Below, in pieces: positions 9,037-19,741 of a stretch of 64,000 nt of DNA. The position numbers and the translations under genes were made by a program. How positions within the stretch are numbered: position 1 is the stretch's first letter; each line of letters opens with the position of its first letter. The notes beneath the pieces are model-generated. The model did not search any database. It was given only the letters and a program-made list of their open reading frames with translations, and was not told the origin of the DNA. Origin of the DNA: Pectobacterium carotovorum (lineage in GTDB: Bacteria > Pseudomonadota > Gammaproteobacteria > Enterobacterales > Enterobacteriaceae); the NCBI GenBank assembly GCA_016415585.1, contig CP066552.1, positions 1,922,001 to 1,986,000 on the forward strand. The letters are read 5' to 3'.

Positions 9037-10544
9037 GCGGGAGTTCCTCCAGTTGAATATAAAAGTAGGGTTTCTTCGTCAATCTCAGCGGCGTTCAATT
9101 CAGCGACAATACGGCCATCCCATAGCACGCAGATACGGTCGCAGAGCCCGACGAGTTCGGAAAACTCGCCCGATGCATAAATAATGCCTTTGCCCTGACG
9201 AGCAAGGCCGTCAATCAGTGTGAACAAGTCCTGTTTAGCCTTGATATCGACGCCTTTAGTGGGTTCATCAAAAATCAACACCTGTGCTTCACTGCGTAGC
9301 CACTTGCCGATAGCCACTTTCTGCTGATTTCCACCCGACAAGCGTGCCAGTTTTTGCGCCGGACCGGTGGTGCGAACGGCAAGTTGCTCAACAATCTGTT
9401 TCGCCCAGCCCAATGCCTTGCGACGGCTGAACAGGCCCCAGCGGGAAAAGCTATCGGTGGCGGTGATACTGAGATTCATGGTGACGGATTCATCAATAAA
9501 AATGCCTTCTTTGCGCCGCTCTTCAGGAACCAGGGCCAGACCCTGTTCGACGGACTGGTGCGGTGAATGCGGCCGCCAGGGTTTACCACGATATTCACCC
9601 TGTGCGATCTGGCAGGGTTCCGCGCCGAACAGCGCTTTACACAGCTCGGTTTTCCCCGCGCCCGCCAGCCCGGCAATGCCCAGAATTTCCCCTTTGTGCA
9701 GCGTGAGAGAAATATTGTGCAGTAGCGTTTCGTCGTGTAAACCGGTGACCTGAAGCAGCGTCTCTGTGGCAGGGGTTGTTCGGCGTGGCGGGAAGATATC
9801 GTCGAGCCGATGCCCCAGCATTCTCTCTACAATCTCTTCGCCGCTGAGCCCCTGCATCGCACCGCTGCTGACAAACTCGCCGTCACGCAGGACGGTCAAC
9901 GTATCGCAGATTTCGCTCAACTCATGAATACGGTGGGAAATAAACACGATCCCGATACCATCGGCCTGTAAACGGCGTACTACCTCGAAGAGGCGCGCGC
10001 TTTCGGCCTGATCCAGCGGGGCGGTGGGTTCATCCAGAATCAGGAAGCGACACTCATGAGATAACGCACGGGCGAGCAGAATTTGCTGTTTCTCCGCGAG
10101 CGAGCAGGTATCCAATCGTTGGCGAACATTGAGGTGAACGCCAAGCTGGTCAAGCAGCGCCTGCGCCTGACGATAGATCTGCGGCCAACTCAGCAGATGT
10201 CCGTCCTGCGCCAGCGTATCCAACATAATGTTTTCCGCCACGGACAGCGTGGGGACCAGTGCGACATCGACTTCCTGCTGCACCAGATGAATGCCGTATC
10301 GCTTGGCATCACGCGGTGAATGGACGTCGACCTGCTTACCATTAATCAGAATGTCGCCCTGATAGTGATCGTAAGCGCCTGATAAGATCGTCATGAGCGT
10401 GGATTTACCCGCGCCGTTTGCGCCAGTCAGGGCATGAATCGAACCACCTTCCAGTGTGAAATTAACCTGCTTGAGGGCGTGGAAACCAGAAAAGGAGATG
10501 GAAATGTTGTGCATTTCCAGTCGGCTTTGGGAGGTAGGAATCAT
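9033..10544 (-). CDS. Sugar ABC transporter ATP-binding protein (RbsA/MglA type, two NBDs)
   Basis: A 503-residue fused double ATPase. The first domain has Walker A GANGAGKST and Walker B FLILDEPTAPLD; the second has the usual degenerate Walker A GLAGAGKTE, signature LSGGNQQKV and Walker B LIFDEPTKGVD. This layout is typical of carbohydrate importers with one ATPase polypeptide per transporter. It is the first gene of a two-gene operon with the permease. A divergent gap of about 265 bp separates it from hcxA. No binding protein, kinase or isomerase gene lies beside it. Confidence 0.9.
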   Translation of the reverse strand: MIPTSQSRLEMHNISISFSGFHALKQVNFTLEGGSIHALTGANGAGKSTLMTILSGAYDHYQGDILINGKQVDVHSPRDAKRYGIHLVQQEVDVALVPTLSVAENIMLDTLAQDGHLLSWPQIYRQAQALLDQLGVHLNVRQRLDTCSLAEKQQILLARALSHECRFLILDEPTAPLDQAESARLFEVVRRLQADGIGIVFISHRIHELSEICDTLTVLRDGEFVSSGAMQGLSGEEIVERMLGHRLDDIFPPRRTTPATETLLQVTGLHDETLLHNISLTLHKGEILGIAGLAGAGKTELCKALFGAEPCQIAQGEYRGKPWRPHSPHQSVEQGLALVPEERRKEGIFIDESVTMNLSITATDSFSRWGLFSRRKALGWAKQIVEQLAVRTTGPAQKLARLSGGNQQKVAIGKWLRSEAQVLIFDEPTKGVDIKAKQDLFTLIDGLARQGKGIIYASGEFSELVGLCDRICVLWDGRIVAELNAAEIDEETLLLYSTGGTPA

Positions 10545-10810
10545 GGTCGGTAACGCTCTTGGCGGTCAAGGTCATGAAATAACGGAAAAGAAAGGTAGCA
10601 CATATCCCAGAGAATTTAATACAGCTTCAAGTGTTTGAGAGTTATTGGCTATGAACGAAAAGGCATAAATTAAATAAAAAAGTTCTTAAGCTGGCGCAGG
10701 CAAGTGAATAAGATGGGATTATCAATAGAGTAGCGCAGCAGATTCGGCTGTCAGACAAACATAAGATAAGAGCCGTGCTCAAGAGAAGGCACGGCGAGGA
10801 AGATTCAAAC

Positions 10811-11899
10811 ATGCACACAACGACAGTCCGCGTACAGGTTGGCCCTGCCAACTATTTCTCTTTCCCCGGCGCTATCGATAAGCTGCTGGAGTTTTATCCG
10901 CCAGACGTGCTGAAAAACGCGCTGTGGATCTACGGTGAGCGGGCGATTGCTGCGGCTCGACCGTATTTACCAGCAGAATTTGAGGCGCCTTCAGCCCGCC
11001 GCGTCCGGTTTGGCGCGCATTGTAGCGAAGGAGAAGTTGCAAAACTGGTGGCGCAAGCGGGTGATGAGTGTCAGGTCGTCATTGGCGTCGGCGGCGGAGC
11101 GGTGTTGGATACCGCGAAGGTCGCCGCGCGTCATATTGGCGTGCCGCTGGTGGCGATTCCGACTATTGCAGCGACCTGTGCGGCCTGGACGCCGCTGTCC
11201 GTGTGGTATAACGATGCCGGGCAGGCGCTGCGCTTCGAGATTTTCACTGATGCTAACCATCTGGTGCTGGTGGAACCACGGATTATGCTGGCGGCACCGG
11301 TGGAATATCTGCTGGCTGGCGTCGGTGATACGCTGGCGAAGTGGTATGAAGCCGTCGTTCTCAGTCCTCAGCCGGAAACGCTGCCACTTTCAGTTCGGCT
11401 GGGCTTACAGGCCGCGCTGGATATCCGCAATGTATTGCTGCAACAAAGTGCAGCGGCGCTGGAAGCCGTCGAGCGTGGTGAACTGACGCAGGATTTTCTG
11501 GATGTCGTGGATGCGATCATTGCCGGAGGCGGCATGGTTGGCGGGTTGGGTGAGCGCTACACCCGCGTGGCGGCGGCGCATGCGGTTCATAACGGTTTAA
11601 CGGTGTTGCCTCAAACCGAACGCTTCCTGCACGGCACCAAAGTGGCTTATGGCATTCTGGTACAAAGTGCGTTACTGGGCGATAACGACACATTGCTCCA
11701 GTTGAAGGAGGCGTTTAAGGCGTTTGGTTTGCCGACCTCGCTGGCTGCGCTGGATGTGGATATTCACGATCGCGCTGCGATTCAGGCCGTTATTGTTCGC
11801 ACGTTGCAGGCGGGTGAATCCATTCATTATCTGCCGTTGACGCTCAATGAAGAGGTCTTGCTGGCCGCGTTTAACACCGTTGAGTCTACTGGGGAATAA
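10811..11899 (+). CDS. hcxA: Hydroxycarboxylate dehydrogenase HcxA (YbdH), iron-type ADH superfamily
   Basis: A 362-residue protein of the glycerol dehydrogenase-like iron-containing ADH group. The NAD-binding VVIGVGGGAVLDTAK and the metal/substrate region PTIAATCAAWTPLSVWYND are near-identical to E. coli YbdH as I recall it. That enzyme reduces 2-oxoglutarate and 2-oxobutyrate with NAD(P)H. ATG 10811 is preferred over the upstream in-frame ATG at 10775 because GAGGA lies at 10796-10800 and the length then equals the E. coli protein. It is divergent from the sugar ABC operon; whether they share a pathway is unknown. Confidence 0.87.
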   Translation: MHTTTVRVQVGPANYFSFPGAIDKLLEFYPPDVLKNALWIYGERAIAAARPYLPAEFEAPSARRVRFGAHCSEGEVAKLVAQAGDECQVVIGVGGGAVLDTAKVAARHIGVPLVAIPTIAATCAAWTPLSVWYNDAGQALRFEIFTDANHLVLVEPRIMLAAPVEYLLAGVGDTLAKWYEAVVLSPQPETLPLSVRLGLQAALDIRNVLLQQSAAALEAVERGELTQDFLDVVDAIIAGGGMVGGLGERYTRVAAAHAVHNGLTVLPQTERFLHGTKVAYGILVQSALLGDNDTLLQLKEAFKAFGLPTSLAALDVDIHDRAAIQAVIVRTLQAGESIHYLPLTLNEEVLLAAFNTVESTGE

Positions 11900-11916
11900 C
11901 CGGGTAGAAAGAGGAT

Positions 11917-11936
11917 GGCGGAGAGGATTCTCCGCC
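11917..11936 (+). terminator. Hairpin after hcxA
   Basis: GGCGGAGA (11917-11924) and TCTCCGCC (11929-11936) form a perfect 8-bp stem 17 bp after the hcxA stop. The downstream bases are not U-rich, so termination efficiency is uncertain. Confidence 0.5.
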
Positions 11937-11979
11937 CCAAAGACTTTATCTCTAAAAAACCATGCTTTATCTTTAAAAA

Positions 11980-12192
11980 CTACTGCGTTTTCTCGTAGGG
12001 GAATGAATTTTTGATAAAGTTGGCGTAGTAACGGTACTTCGTCTTGCTTGCCATCAGCTCTTCATAAATCATGCGTGCGACGCCGCTATAGAGATAGATG
12101 CTCCCATTCAGCAGTTCGACTTCCAACTGGCTTTTTTCTGCATCGTACCCGACTGAAAACAACTCTGTTGATGAAACTCGTTTTCTCTGCAA
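11980..12192 (-). CDS. Small KTSC-domain protein
   Basis: A 70-residue protein covered by a KTSC domain: SVGYDAEKSQLEVELLNGSIYLYSGV, split here as SVGYDAEKSQLEV plus NGSIYLYSGV, then YEELMASKTKYRYYANFIK and the terminal FPYE. This domain is named after its similarity to the C-terminus of a lysyl-tRNA synthetase; its function in stand-alone small proteins is unknown. No operon partner; it lies between two unrelated genes, pointing toward hcxA. Confidence 0.72.
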   Translation of the reverse strand: MQRKRVSSTELFSVGYDAEKSQLEVELLNGSIYLYSGVARMIYEELMASKTKYRYYANFIKNSFPYEKTQ

Positions 12193-12410
12193 AATTAATC
12201 ACTCCCAACGTATCAATACCGCATCCTGACGATATACCACCTTTTGGGTTTTCTAACCATATTGTGTTATAGCTCGAAATATATCGGGGTTAAACAGCAG
12301 CATATCTTTATTAGATCATGAATAATCAGTAAACGCTCACAGAATTCTTGCTCTGTCGCCCATCGACCCGCTTTGTTTGTCGTCGATAAGGTGATATTCC
12401 GATCGCACCA

Positions 12411-13055
12411 TTAATCCTGAGCAATAGCCCGTTGAAAAGCTGGCTGGCTTTCTATCCGCTCAATGTATTGTTTGATGTGCGGGTAGTGGCTGAAATCCAA
12501 ACGTGTTTTCGCCAACACCAGCGGGACTGCCATTTGGATATCGGCACCGCTGAGCGACTCTCCCGCAAACCAATCTTGTTTAGTTAAATGCTGTTCGATG
12601 AACTGAAGTTGCGTCGTCAGCCGCGGCACAATAAAGACCTGCTCGATGCTTTGCACAATTTTGCGCGCAATAGGGCGGATGAAAAACGGCATCGGTGCGG
12701 ATTCTGTTTTCGCCAATACTAAACGCATCACCAGCAGCGGCATGAGGGAACCTTCGGCAAAATGCAGCCAGAAGCGATAATCCAGCAGGGCTCGCCCGCT
12801 CTGTGGACGGAGCCTGCCGTTGCCGTAATTTTCAATCAGGTATTCCACAATGGCTCCGGATTCGGCAATCGTCAGTTCGCCATCGGTAATCACCGGCGAT
12901 TTCCCTAGCGGGTGGATTTGTTTGAGTGACGCCGGGGCGCTAAACGTTTTTGGGTCACGGGCGTAGCGAATGATTTCATAGTCAACGCCCAGCTCTTCCA
13001 GTAGCCAGGTCGCGCGGGTTGAGCGGGATTTTTCGAGGTGATGAACATGTATCAT
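12411..13055 (-). CDS. Glutathione S-transferase family protein
   Basis: A 214-residue cytosolic GST. The N-terminal thioredoxin-fold domain holds IHVHHLEKSRSTRATWLLEEL and the cis-proline/G-site motif KSPVITDGELTIAESGAI (both read as separate short blocks); an all-helical C-terminal domain with WFAGESLSGADIQMA (the conserved N-capping region) follows. Such bacterial GSTs conjugate glutathione to electrophiles or reduce peroxides; the substrate is unknown. ATG 13055 is preferred over an in-frame ATG 42 bases upstream because AAGGAAA immediately precedes it. Its neighbour is the glutathione-dependent formaldehyde pathway, but the terminator between them argues against co-transcription. Confidence 0.85.
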   Translation of the reverse strand: MIHVHHLEKSRSTRATWLLEELGVDYEIIRYARDPKTFSAPASLKQIHPLGKSPVITDGELTIAESGAIVEYLIENYGNGRLRPQSGRALLDYRFWLHFAEGSLMPLLVMRLVLAKTESAPMPFFIRPIARKIVQSIEQVFIVPRLTTQLQFIEQHLTKQDWFAGESLSGADIQMAVPLVLAKTRLDFSHYPHIKQYIERIESQPAFQRAIAQD

Positions 13056-13152
13056 CAAGATTTCCTTTTTGTTTGTCTTGGTTCCGTTATTCAGCACGGT
13101 GCAGGTGTGTGATTGTTTTACTGAGATTTGCTGTAACAGGGAAGTGAAAATA

Positions 13153-13178
13153 GCACTCGGGAGACATCTCCCGAGTGC
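13153..13178 (-). terminator. Terminator of the frmA-yeiG operon
   Basis: GCACTCGGGAG (13153-13163) and CTCCCGAGTGC (13168-13178) make a perfect 11-bp stem with a 4-base loop. Read on the minus strand it is followed by TATTTT, fitting an intrinsic terminator about 60 bp past the hydrolase stop codon. Confidence 0.78.
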
Positions 13179-13236
13179 GGTTATCAGCTAGATGAGCATA
13201 GCCCATTATTCGTATCGCGATTATGCATACAACTAT

Positions 13237-14079
13237 TTATGCGTACAAATAGTGGGCGTGGAAACGCAGGTGATCTTCGATAAAGCTAGCAATGAAGAAA
13301 TAGCTGTGGTCATAGCCAGACTGTGTCCGCAGCGTCAGCGGCCAGTCATACTGGCTTGCCAGCGCTTCCAGTTTCGCCGGTTGCAGCTGGTCGGGGAGGA
13401 ATTGATCGCAATCGCCCTGATCAACCAGCATAGGCAGCTTCTTCTGGCTATTCGCCAGCAAATGGCAGCTGTCATACTGCAACCACTGTGTTTCATCCTC
13501 GCCGAGGTAGGCGGTAAGCGCCTTGCGCCCCCACGGAACCTGGCTTGGGTTAACGATCGGTGCGAACGCCGACGCAGACAGGAATTGGTCCGGGTTGCGT
13601 AGCGCCAGCATCAGCGCACCGTGCCCGCCCATTGAATGCCCACTGATGGACTGACGGCTATTCACGTTAAAATGTTGCTGGATCAGCGCGGGTAATTCGC
13701 TGCTGATATAGTCATACATCCGGTAGTGTGCCGCCCAGGGTGCCTGCGTGGCATTCACGTAGAATCCCGCGCCCTGACCCAGATCGTACCCAGCATCGTC
13801 CGCTACACCATCGCCGCGCGGGCTGGTGTCTGGCATGACCAGCACCAGACCCAGCTCGGAGGCCACGCGCTGTGCGCCGGCTTTTGTCGTAAAATTTTCG
13901 TCATTGCAGGTTAACCCAGACAGCCAGTAAAGCACGGGCGGCGGCGTGTCATCCTGTGTCGGTGGCAGATAAATGCTGAACGTCATGGTGGTGTTCAGCG
14001 TTTCTGACACATGGCGGTAGCGCTGTTGCCAGCCGCCAAACATACGGTGTTCTTCCAGCAGTTCCAGTGATGAATTCAT
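13237..14079 (-). CDS. yeiG: S-formylglutathione hydrolase (YeiG/FrmB)
   Basis: A 280-residue alpha/beta hydrolase of the esterase D group. The nucleophile elbow is GHSMGG (S149), with the acid in DQGDCDQF and the histidine in SGYDHSYFF near the C-terminus. It hydrolyses S-formylglutathione to formate and glutathione, the step after FrmA. Both the sequence (EEHR.F.GWQQR at the N-terminus) and the location near folE and cirA resemble E. coli yeiG more than frmB. ATG 14079 is chosen over a start 42 bases upstream because a full AAAGGAGG ribosome site lies at 14090-14097. It follows frmA by 41 bp in one operon. Confidence 0.92.
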   Translation of the reverse strand: MNSSLELLEEHRMFGGWQQRYRHVSETLNTTMTFSIYLPPTQDDTPPPVLYWLSGLTCNDENFTTKAGAQRVASELGLVLVMPDTSPRGDGVADDAGYDLGQGAGFYVNATQAPWAAHYRMYDYISSELPALIQQHFNVNSRQSISGHSMGGHGALMLALRNPDQFLSASAFAPIVNPSQVPWGRKALTAYLGEDETQWLQYDSCHLLANSQKKLPMLVDQGDCDQFLPDQLQPAKLEALASQYDWPLTLRTQSGYDHSYFFIASFIEDHLRFHAHYLYA

Positions 14080-14120
14080 CGCTGTACAGCCTCCTTTATT
14101 CTGTTCCTGACGGTGGTGCA

Positions 14121-15305
<1,185 letters not shown>

Positions 15306-15355
15306 TCACTGTATCGTCCTCTCTTGAAAAGGGTCGTTCATGGAAAATAATGGGT

Positions 15356-16246
15356 TCATTCCGACTGAACGGGTGGTTCAATCATGCTGCTCTGTTCAAT
15401 AATGAGCTTTTTAAGCGCTTCGACATTTGGGCCGAAGGCGTCGCGTCGCCAGACAAGCCAAGTAGACGCGGCGGCGATATCGGGCGGTAATTCATGTATC
15501 TGAACGCGCGCGCCAGCGGGCAGCGATTCAAGGACGGCATAGGGGAGCATGGCGAGTCCGGCACCGCTAGCTACACAGGCAAGCATGGCATGGTATGAGT
15601 GGATTTCCATGATCGTGCTGGGCACCACGCCATCCTGCCGGAACCAGTTCTCAAGGCGCTTTCTGTAAGAACAGCTGGGGCGGAAGGCAAACAACGTATC
15701 GTGGCTGGCATCCCGTGCATGGGTAATCGGCGCATGCGTCGTGTCCGATATCAGCACGAGTCGTTCCGTAAAACATGAACAGCCATTCAGCTCATCGTAG
15801 ACAACGGGGCCGTCAACTAACGCGGCAGCCAGCGTTCCCGCTCGCACACGCTCAATGATTTCCCCCGATGTACCGGTGCTCAGGGACAGTGAAACATTGG
15901 GATAGCGCTGATGATAAGCCGCCAAGAGCGTAGGCAAACGGGTTGCCGCAGTGCTTTCCATCGAACCGAGTGCGAAATTACCGGCGGGTTCACCCGTGCG
16001 CGTCATGCTGATCGCTTCTTCGCTAAGTGCCAGAATGCGCTGCGCATAACATAAGAAATTGTGCCCAATAGGGGACAGGCGCAGGCGCTGTTTCTCACGG
16101 ATAAACAGATCGGTGCCCAGTTCCAGTTCCAACTGGCGCAGCCGCGTGGTCAGATTTGAGGGGACTCGATGAAGCTGTTCTGCGGCGCGCGCGACGGAGC
16201 CCGTTTCGGCGACGAGACAGAACATGCGAAGCTGGGTCAAATCCAT
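15356..16246 (-). CDS. LysR-type regulator, PtrR/YneJ-like
   Basis: A 296-residue LysR protein. The start MDLTQLRMFCLVAETGSV and the HTH RAAEQLHRVPSNLTTRLRQL closely match my memory of E. coli PtrR (YneJ), including the FAFRPSCSYRKRLENWF segment in the effector domain. In E. coli PtrR affects the sad/yneI aldehyde dehydrogenase region. Here the gene lies 113 bp upstream of frmA in the same direction, so it may control formaldehyde detoxification; that is inference from position. Its own upstream gap is 700 bp. Confidence 0.82.
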   Translation of the reverse strand: MDLTQLRMFCLVAETGSVARAAEQLHRVPSNLTTRLRQLELELGTDLFIREKQRLRLSPIGHNFLCYAQRILALSEEAISMTRTGEPAGNFALGSMESTAATRLPTLLAAYHQRYPNVSLSLSTGTSGEIIERVRAGTLAAALVDGPVVYDELNGCSCFTERLVLISDTTHAPITHARDASHDTLFAFRPSCSYRKRLENWFRQDGVVPSTIMEIHSYHAMLACVASGAGLAMLPYAVLESLPAGARVQIHELPPDIAAASTWLVWRRDAFGPNVEALKKLIIEQSSMIEPPVQSE

Positions 16247-16946
16247 ATCTTTCTCTTTTCGTAATGAACTGGTGTTTGATTATTCATTTTTTGTGAAGTG
16301 TAGCGGCAAGCTGAGCATTTCGCAACTGGCTTACGCCACACTGACGTGAACGCAACGTAAACCCAGCGCGATGAGATGTGCTCGCAATGATGAAAATGAC
16401 GGGCGTAATTATCATCAGAATTAATATTCGAACGGAGAAAGAGAAGAAAGCGATAAAATGATCGCGGCCGGAATTAATAGCATCACAATCAACTATTGCT
16501 GTGAATAGGACATATTTTCTAATGAATAGGGAATAATGAAAAAATAAGAATAATCACAAAAAAATAAATCCGTACTTTCCCTGATGCAATAGCGAAGGCG
16601 TGAAAATAAATAGATAATTAAAATAAACAGTTAAATGTATAGGTAAATTGTTGTATCAGAGCAATAGTCAAAAACTATCGCAATTCTTCATTTTGATCGC
16701 ATTTGTTGATGCAACAGCGTAAAGTGCCTGCCTAAAGTGCCGATAATGTTAATGTATGGTAGGAATATCTTATCGTTATTGTAAGGAAATGTATCTTTTG
16801 GTCATTAAAGGAAAATAACTCTAACTAATGAGAGCCTCTGCTCTTCATTAAATGACGTAACACCCGGCGTATTTCCAATTAAAAATGTGCGGCTATCTTG
16901 CAGAAAGCGCAGAGGAAAATCGCCAGATAATTTATAGGAGTCTTCT
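16247..16946. other. Long AT-rich gap between the LysR gene and the chemoreceptor
   Basis: About 700 bp with no convincing gene. A minus-strand frame at 16805-17065 overlaps the chemoreceptor start and is rejected. The region contains the FliA promoter described separately and probably the promoter of the LysR gene close to 16260-16330. The rest has no recognised feature. Confidence 0.55.
16720..16746 (+). promoter_or_regulatory. Sigma-28 (FliA) promoter for the chemoreceptor gene
   Basis: TAAAGTGC at 16720-16727, an 11-base spacer, and GCCGATAA at 16739-16746. Compared with the enterobacterial FliA consensus, the -35 matches 6 of 8 and the -10 matches 8 of 8 with the exact spacing. It lies about 200 bp upstream of the start codon, giving a long leader. 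Flagellar class 3 control of a chemoreceptor is expected. Confidence 0.85.
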
Positions 16947-18629
16947 GTGAATTTTTTAAAAAATATCACCATCAGGGCAATGCTTTTAACAATACTGGGT
17001 CTGTTTCTGGCTGTATGGGGGGGCGCATCTTTCTTTACTACTACCTCATTAAGCAGTATGACCAAACTATTGGAGTCTAGCGAAACTCAGCGTAAAAACG
17101 TAGAGATGCTGGTGAAAGGCAATGACCAGTATTTTCGTACGGTTACTCGCTTGTTGCGTTCTATGGATTTCCAGCAAACAGGTGAAACTGCGGAAGCAGA
17201 AAAAGTATTTACGTCAGCAACGACCGCGTTTAAAAACACGTCAGATCAACTGGCTGCGTTTAGAGCCGTTGTACATGTCGGTGTCGATAAAGAAACGGCA
17301 GACAATATGATCGCTGCGTGGACCCAGATATTGGATAACGGGTTGACGCCGATGCTGAACGCCGCGCGTGAGAATCGTCAAGAAGAGTTTCGCCAGCTTT
17401 TCCGTAAAACCTACCCGCCGCTGAGCGTGGCGTTTGGTGCGAATATGGATAAATACCAAACCGCGATGATTTCATCGTCAGAAGCGTCAATGAACGAGGT
17501 CTATGGTCTGGTTGGCTGGAGCAACCATATTCTGTTGGGCGCGATGGTTCTTGGATTGCTCATCCTGCTGCTGACGGATCGCTATCTGGTTCACTATCTG
17601 GTCAAGCCGTTGAATATGATCAAAGGCTATTTCCAGGTTCTGGCTGCTGGGCAGCTTGGTCACCCGCTTGAAGAGTTTGGCCGCAACTGTGCCGGGCAGC
17701 TGATTCCTTATCTGAAAGAGATGCAGGGCAGTCTGGTTAATACGGTGTCCATCATCCGCGACAGTTCTGCATCGATTCATCAGGGCTCAAGCGAAATTAA
17801 AAGCGGCAACAACGATCTGTCCGCACGTACCGAGCAGCAGGCCGCCGCACTGGAGCAGACCGCTGCCAGTATGGAAGAGCTGAGCGCGACGGTGAAACAG
17901 AATGCCGATAACGTTCATCAGGCTACTAAGTTGGCACAGGACGCTTCCGTTGCAGCCAGGAAGGGGGGCGACGTCACGGCAGATGTAATGGCGACGATGG
18001 CGAGTATTACGACCAGCTCGAAGAAAATTGCTGACATCACTAGTGTGATCAACGGTATTGCCTTCCAGACCAACATTCTGGCACTGAACGCAGCAGTCGA
18101 AGCCGCCAGAGCCGGTGAGCAAGGCCGTGGCTTTGCAGTCGTCGCAGGCGAAGTTCGTAATCTGGCGCAGCGCAGTGCTCAGGCAGCGAAAGAAATTGAA
18201 AGCCTGATTACCGAATCGGTTGCACGTGTCAACATGGGGTCAAATCAAGTCACACAAACCGGTGAAGCGATGGATTCCATCATTTCTGCCATTACCCGAG
18301 TGAATGATCTGATGGGCGAAATCGCATCGGCATCGGATGAACAGAGTCGCGGTATTACTCAGATTGGTCAGGCTGTTACCGAGATGGATGGCGTTACACA
18401 GCAGAACTCCGCACTGGTACAGGAATCTGCCGCCGCTGCTGCATCGTTGGAAGATCAGGCTCGTCAGTTAACTGAAGCGGTATCGGTGTTCCAACTGTCA
18501 GGTTCAGAGGCACTTCGTCGTCCTCAGCAGCGTCTGGCGGAGAAAGTGCCAACAACGCAAAAGCCGATGTTATTAGCGGCCGCTGGCGGTAAGAAGGGCA
18601 ATGCTAACGACAACTGGGAAACCTTCTGA
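16947..18629 (+). CDS. Methyl-accepting chemotaxis protein
   Basis: A 560-residue transmembrane chemoreceptor. A first membrane helix spans about residues 12-32, a periplasmic four-helix-type sensor domain about 33-190, a second membrane helix about 193-213 ([16 protein letters not shown]), then HAMP and the long cytoplasmic coiled coil. The invariant hairpin tip is [20 protein letters not shown] (about residues 367-386). It ends in NWETF, the pentapeptide that tethers CheR and CheB to major receptors such as Tsr and Tar. The ligand is unknown. Start ATG/GTG region: GTG at 16947 follows TAGGAG. The FliA promoter and a terminator bound it as a single-gene unit. Confidence 0.93.
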   Translation: MNFLKNITIRAMLLTILGLFLAVWGGASFFTTTSLSSMTKLLESSETQRKNVEMLVKGNDQYFRTVTRLLRSMDFQQTGETAEAEKVFTSATTAFKNTSDQLAAFRAVVHVGVDKETADNMIAAWTQILDNGLTPMLNAARENRQEEFRQLFRKTYPPLSVAFGANMDKYQTAMISSSEASMNEVYGLVGWSNHILLGAMVLGLLILLLTDRYLVHYLVKPLNMIKGYFQVLAAGQLGHPLEEFGRNCAGQLIPYLKEMQGSLVNTVSIIRDSSASIHQGSSEIKSGNNDLSARTEQQAAALEQTAASMEELSATVKQNADNVHQATKLAQDASVAARKGGDVTADVMATMASITTSSKKIADITSVINGIAFQTNILALNAAVEAARAGEQGRGFAVVAGEVRNLAQRSAQAAKEIESLITESVARVNMGSNQVTQTGEAMDSIISAITRVNDLMGEIASASDEQSRGITQIGQAVTEMDGVTQQNSALVQESAAAAASLEDQARQLTEAVSVFQLSGSEALRRPQQRLAEKVPTTQKPMLLAAAGGKKGNANDNWETF

Positions 18630-18691
18630 TAGCTTCACTGCACGGGTCGTCAGGGCGCTGACGACCGCAAAAATCAGATGATTTATCGTTA

Positions 18692-18724
18692 AAAGCACTG
18701 GGATAGTCTCCCGGTGCTTTTTTG
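18692..18724 (+). terminator. Rho-independent terminator of the chemoreceptor gene
   Basis: AGCACTGGGA (18694-18703), loop TAGTC, TCCCGGTGCT (18709-18718), then a six-base T run. One G-T pair in the 10-bp stem. Confidence 0.88.
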
Positions 18725-18955
18725 TTTAGCGCTGAATATTGACGATTAAATAGGTGTTTTTCTGTGCATATGTTTCGACCTTGTTACGGCACACAGGCAC
18801 ATCTGCCACGCTTGATAACTTGAATCTATTTCAACAATCATGACATACAATCGCTGGATAATCGTGACTCTCTCAACTAGAGTGTTGACGGCGCTAAGGT
18901 CTGACCAAGACCGTGATAGTGCGATAGGCATAGTTACACCTGCAGGAGAATAATA

Positions 18956-19618
18956 ATGTCATCACTAAGTAAAGAAGCCGTTATGGTGCACGAAGCGCTG
19001 CTGGCACGCGGTCTGGAAACGCCGCTGCGCGGTGCGTTGTTGGATCGGGATACGCGTAAGCAACGTATTGCCGAGCATATGACGGAAATTATGAATTTGT
19101 TGAGCCTCGATCTGGGCGATGACAGCCTGGCTGAAACACCGACGCGTATCGCCAAAATGTACGTTGATGAAATATTCTCCGGTTTGGACTACGCCAACTT
19201 CCCCAAAATCACCATCATTGAAAACAAAATGAAGGTCGATGAAATGGTCACCGTACGAGATATCACGCTGACCAGTACCTGTGAACACCATTTCGTGACG
19301 ATCGATGGGAAAGCGACGGTGGCGTACATTCCGAAAGATGGTGTCATCGGCTTGTCGAAGCTCAACCGAATCGTCCAGTTTTTCTCTCAGCGCCCTCAGG
19401 TGCAGGAGCGCTTAACGCAGCAGATTCTGGTCGCGCTGCAAACGCTGTTGGGAACCAACAACGTTGCGGTCTCGATTGATGCGGTGCACTACTGCGTGAA
19501 GGCTCGCGGTATCCGTGATGCGACCAGCGCCACGACCACGACATCGCTCGGTGGGCTGTTTAAGTCCAGCCAAAATACGCGTCAGGAATTCTTGCGCGCG
19601 GTGCGTCACCACAATTAA
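18956..19618 (+). CDS. folE: GTP cyclohydrolase I
   Basis: A 220-residue enzyme (E. coli 222). It converts GTP to 7,8-dihydroneopterin triphosphate, the first step of tetrahydrofolate synthesis. Zinc ligands are seen in TSTCEHHFV (C109, H112) and in [15 protein letters not shown]; the substrate loop [11 protein letters not shown] is conserved. The start follows GGAGA seven bases upstream. yeiB follows after 123 bp, as in E. coli. Confidence 0.96.
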   Translation: MSSLSKEAVMVHEALLARGLETPLRGALLDRDTRKQRIAEHMTEIMNLLSLDLGDDSLAETPTRIAKMYVDEIFSGLDYANFPKITIIENKMKVDEMVTVRDITLTSTCEHHFVTIDGKATVAYIPKDGVIGLSKLNRIVQFFSQRPQVQERLTQQILVALQTLLGTNNVAVSIDAVHYCVKARGIRDATSATTTTSLGGLFKSSQNTRQEFLRAVRHHN

Positions 19619-19741
19619 GCCCTCTCTTATTGGCGATGATGAAGGAAATGCGCTTTGTCATCGTCAAATCAGCAAGCATCTTCGCTTTTTCTCTGTATGT
19701 GCATACAATCGCTACTTCGATGATTTGAAAATGTAATTTGT

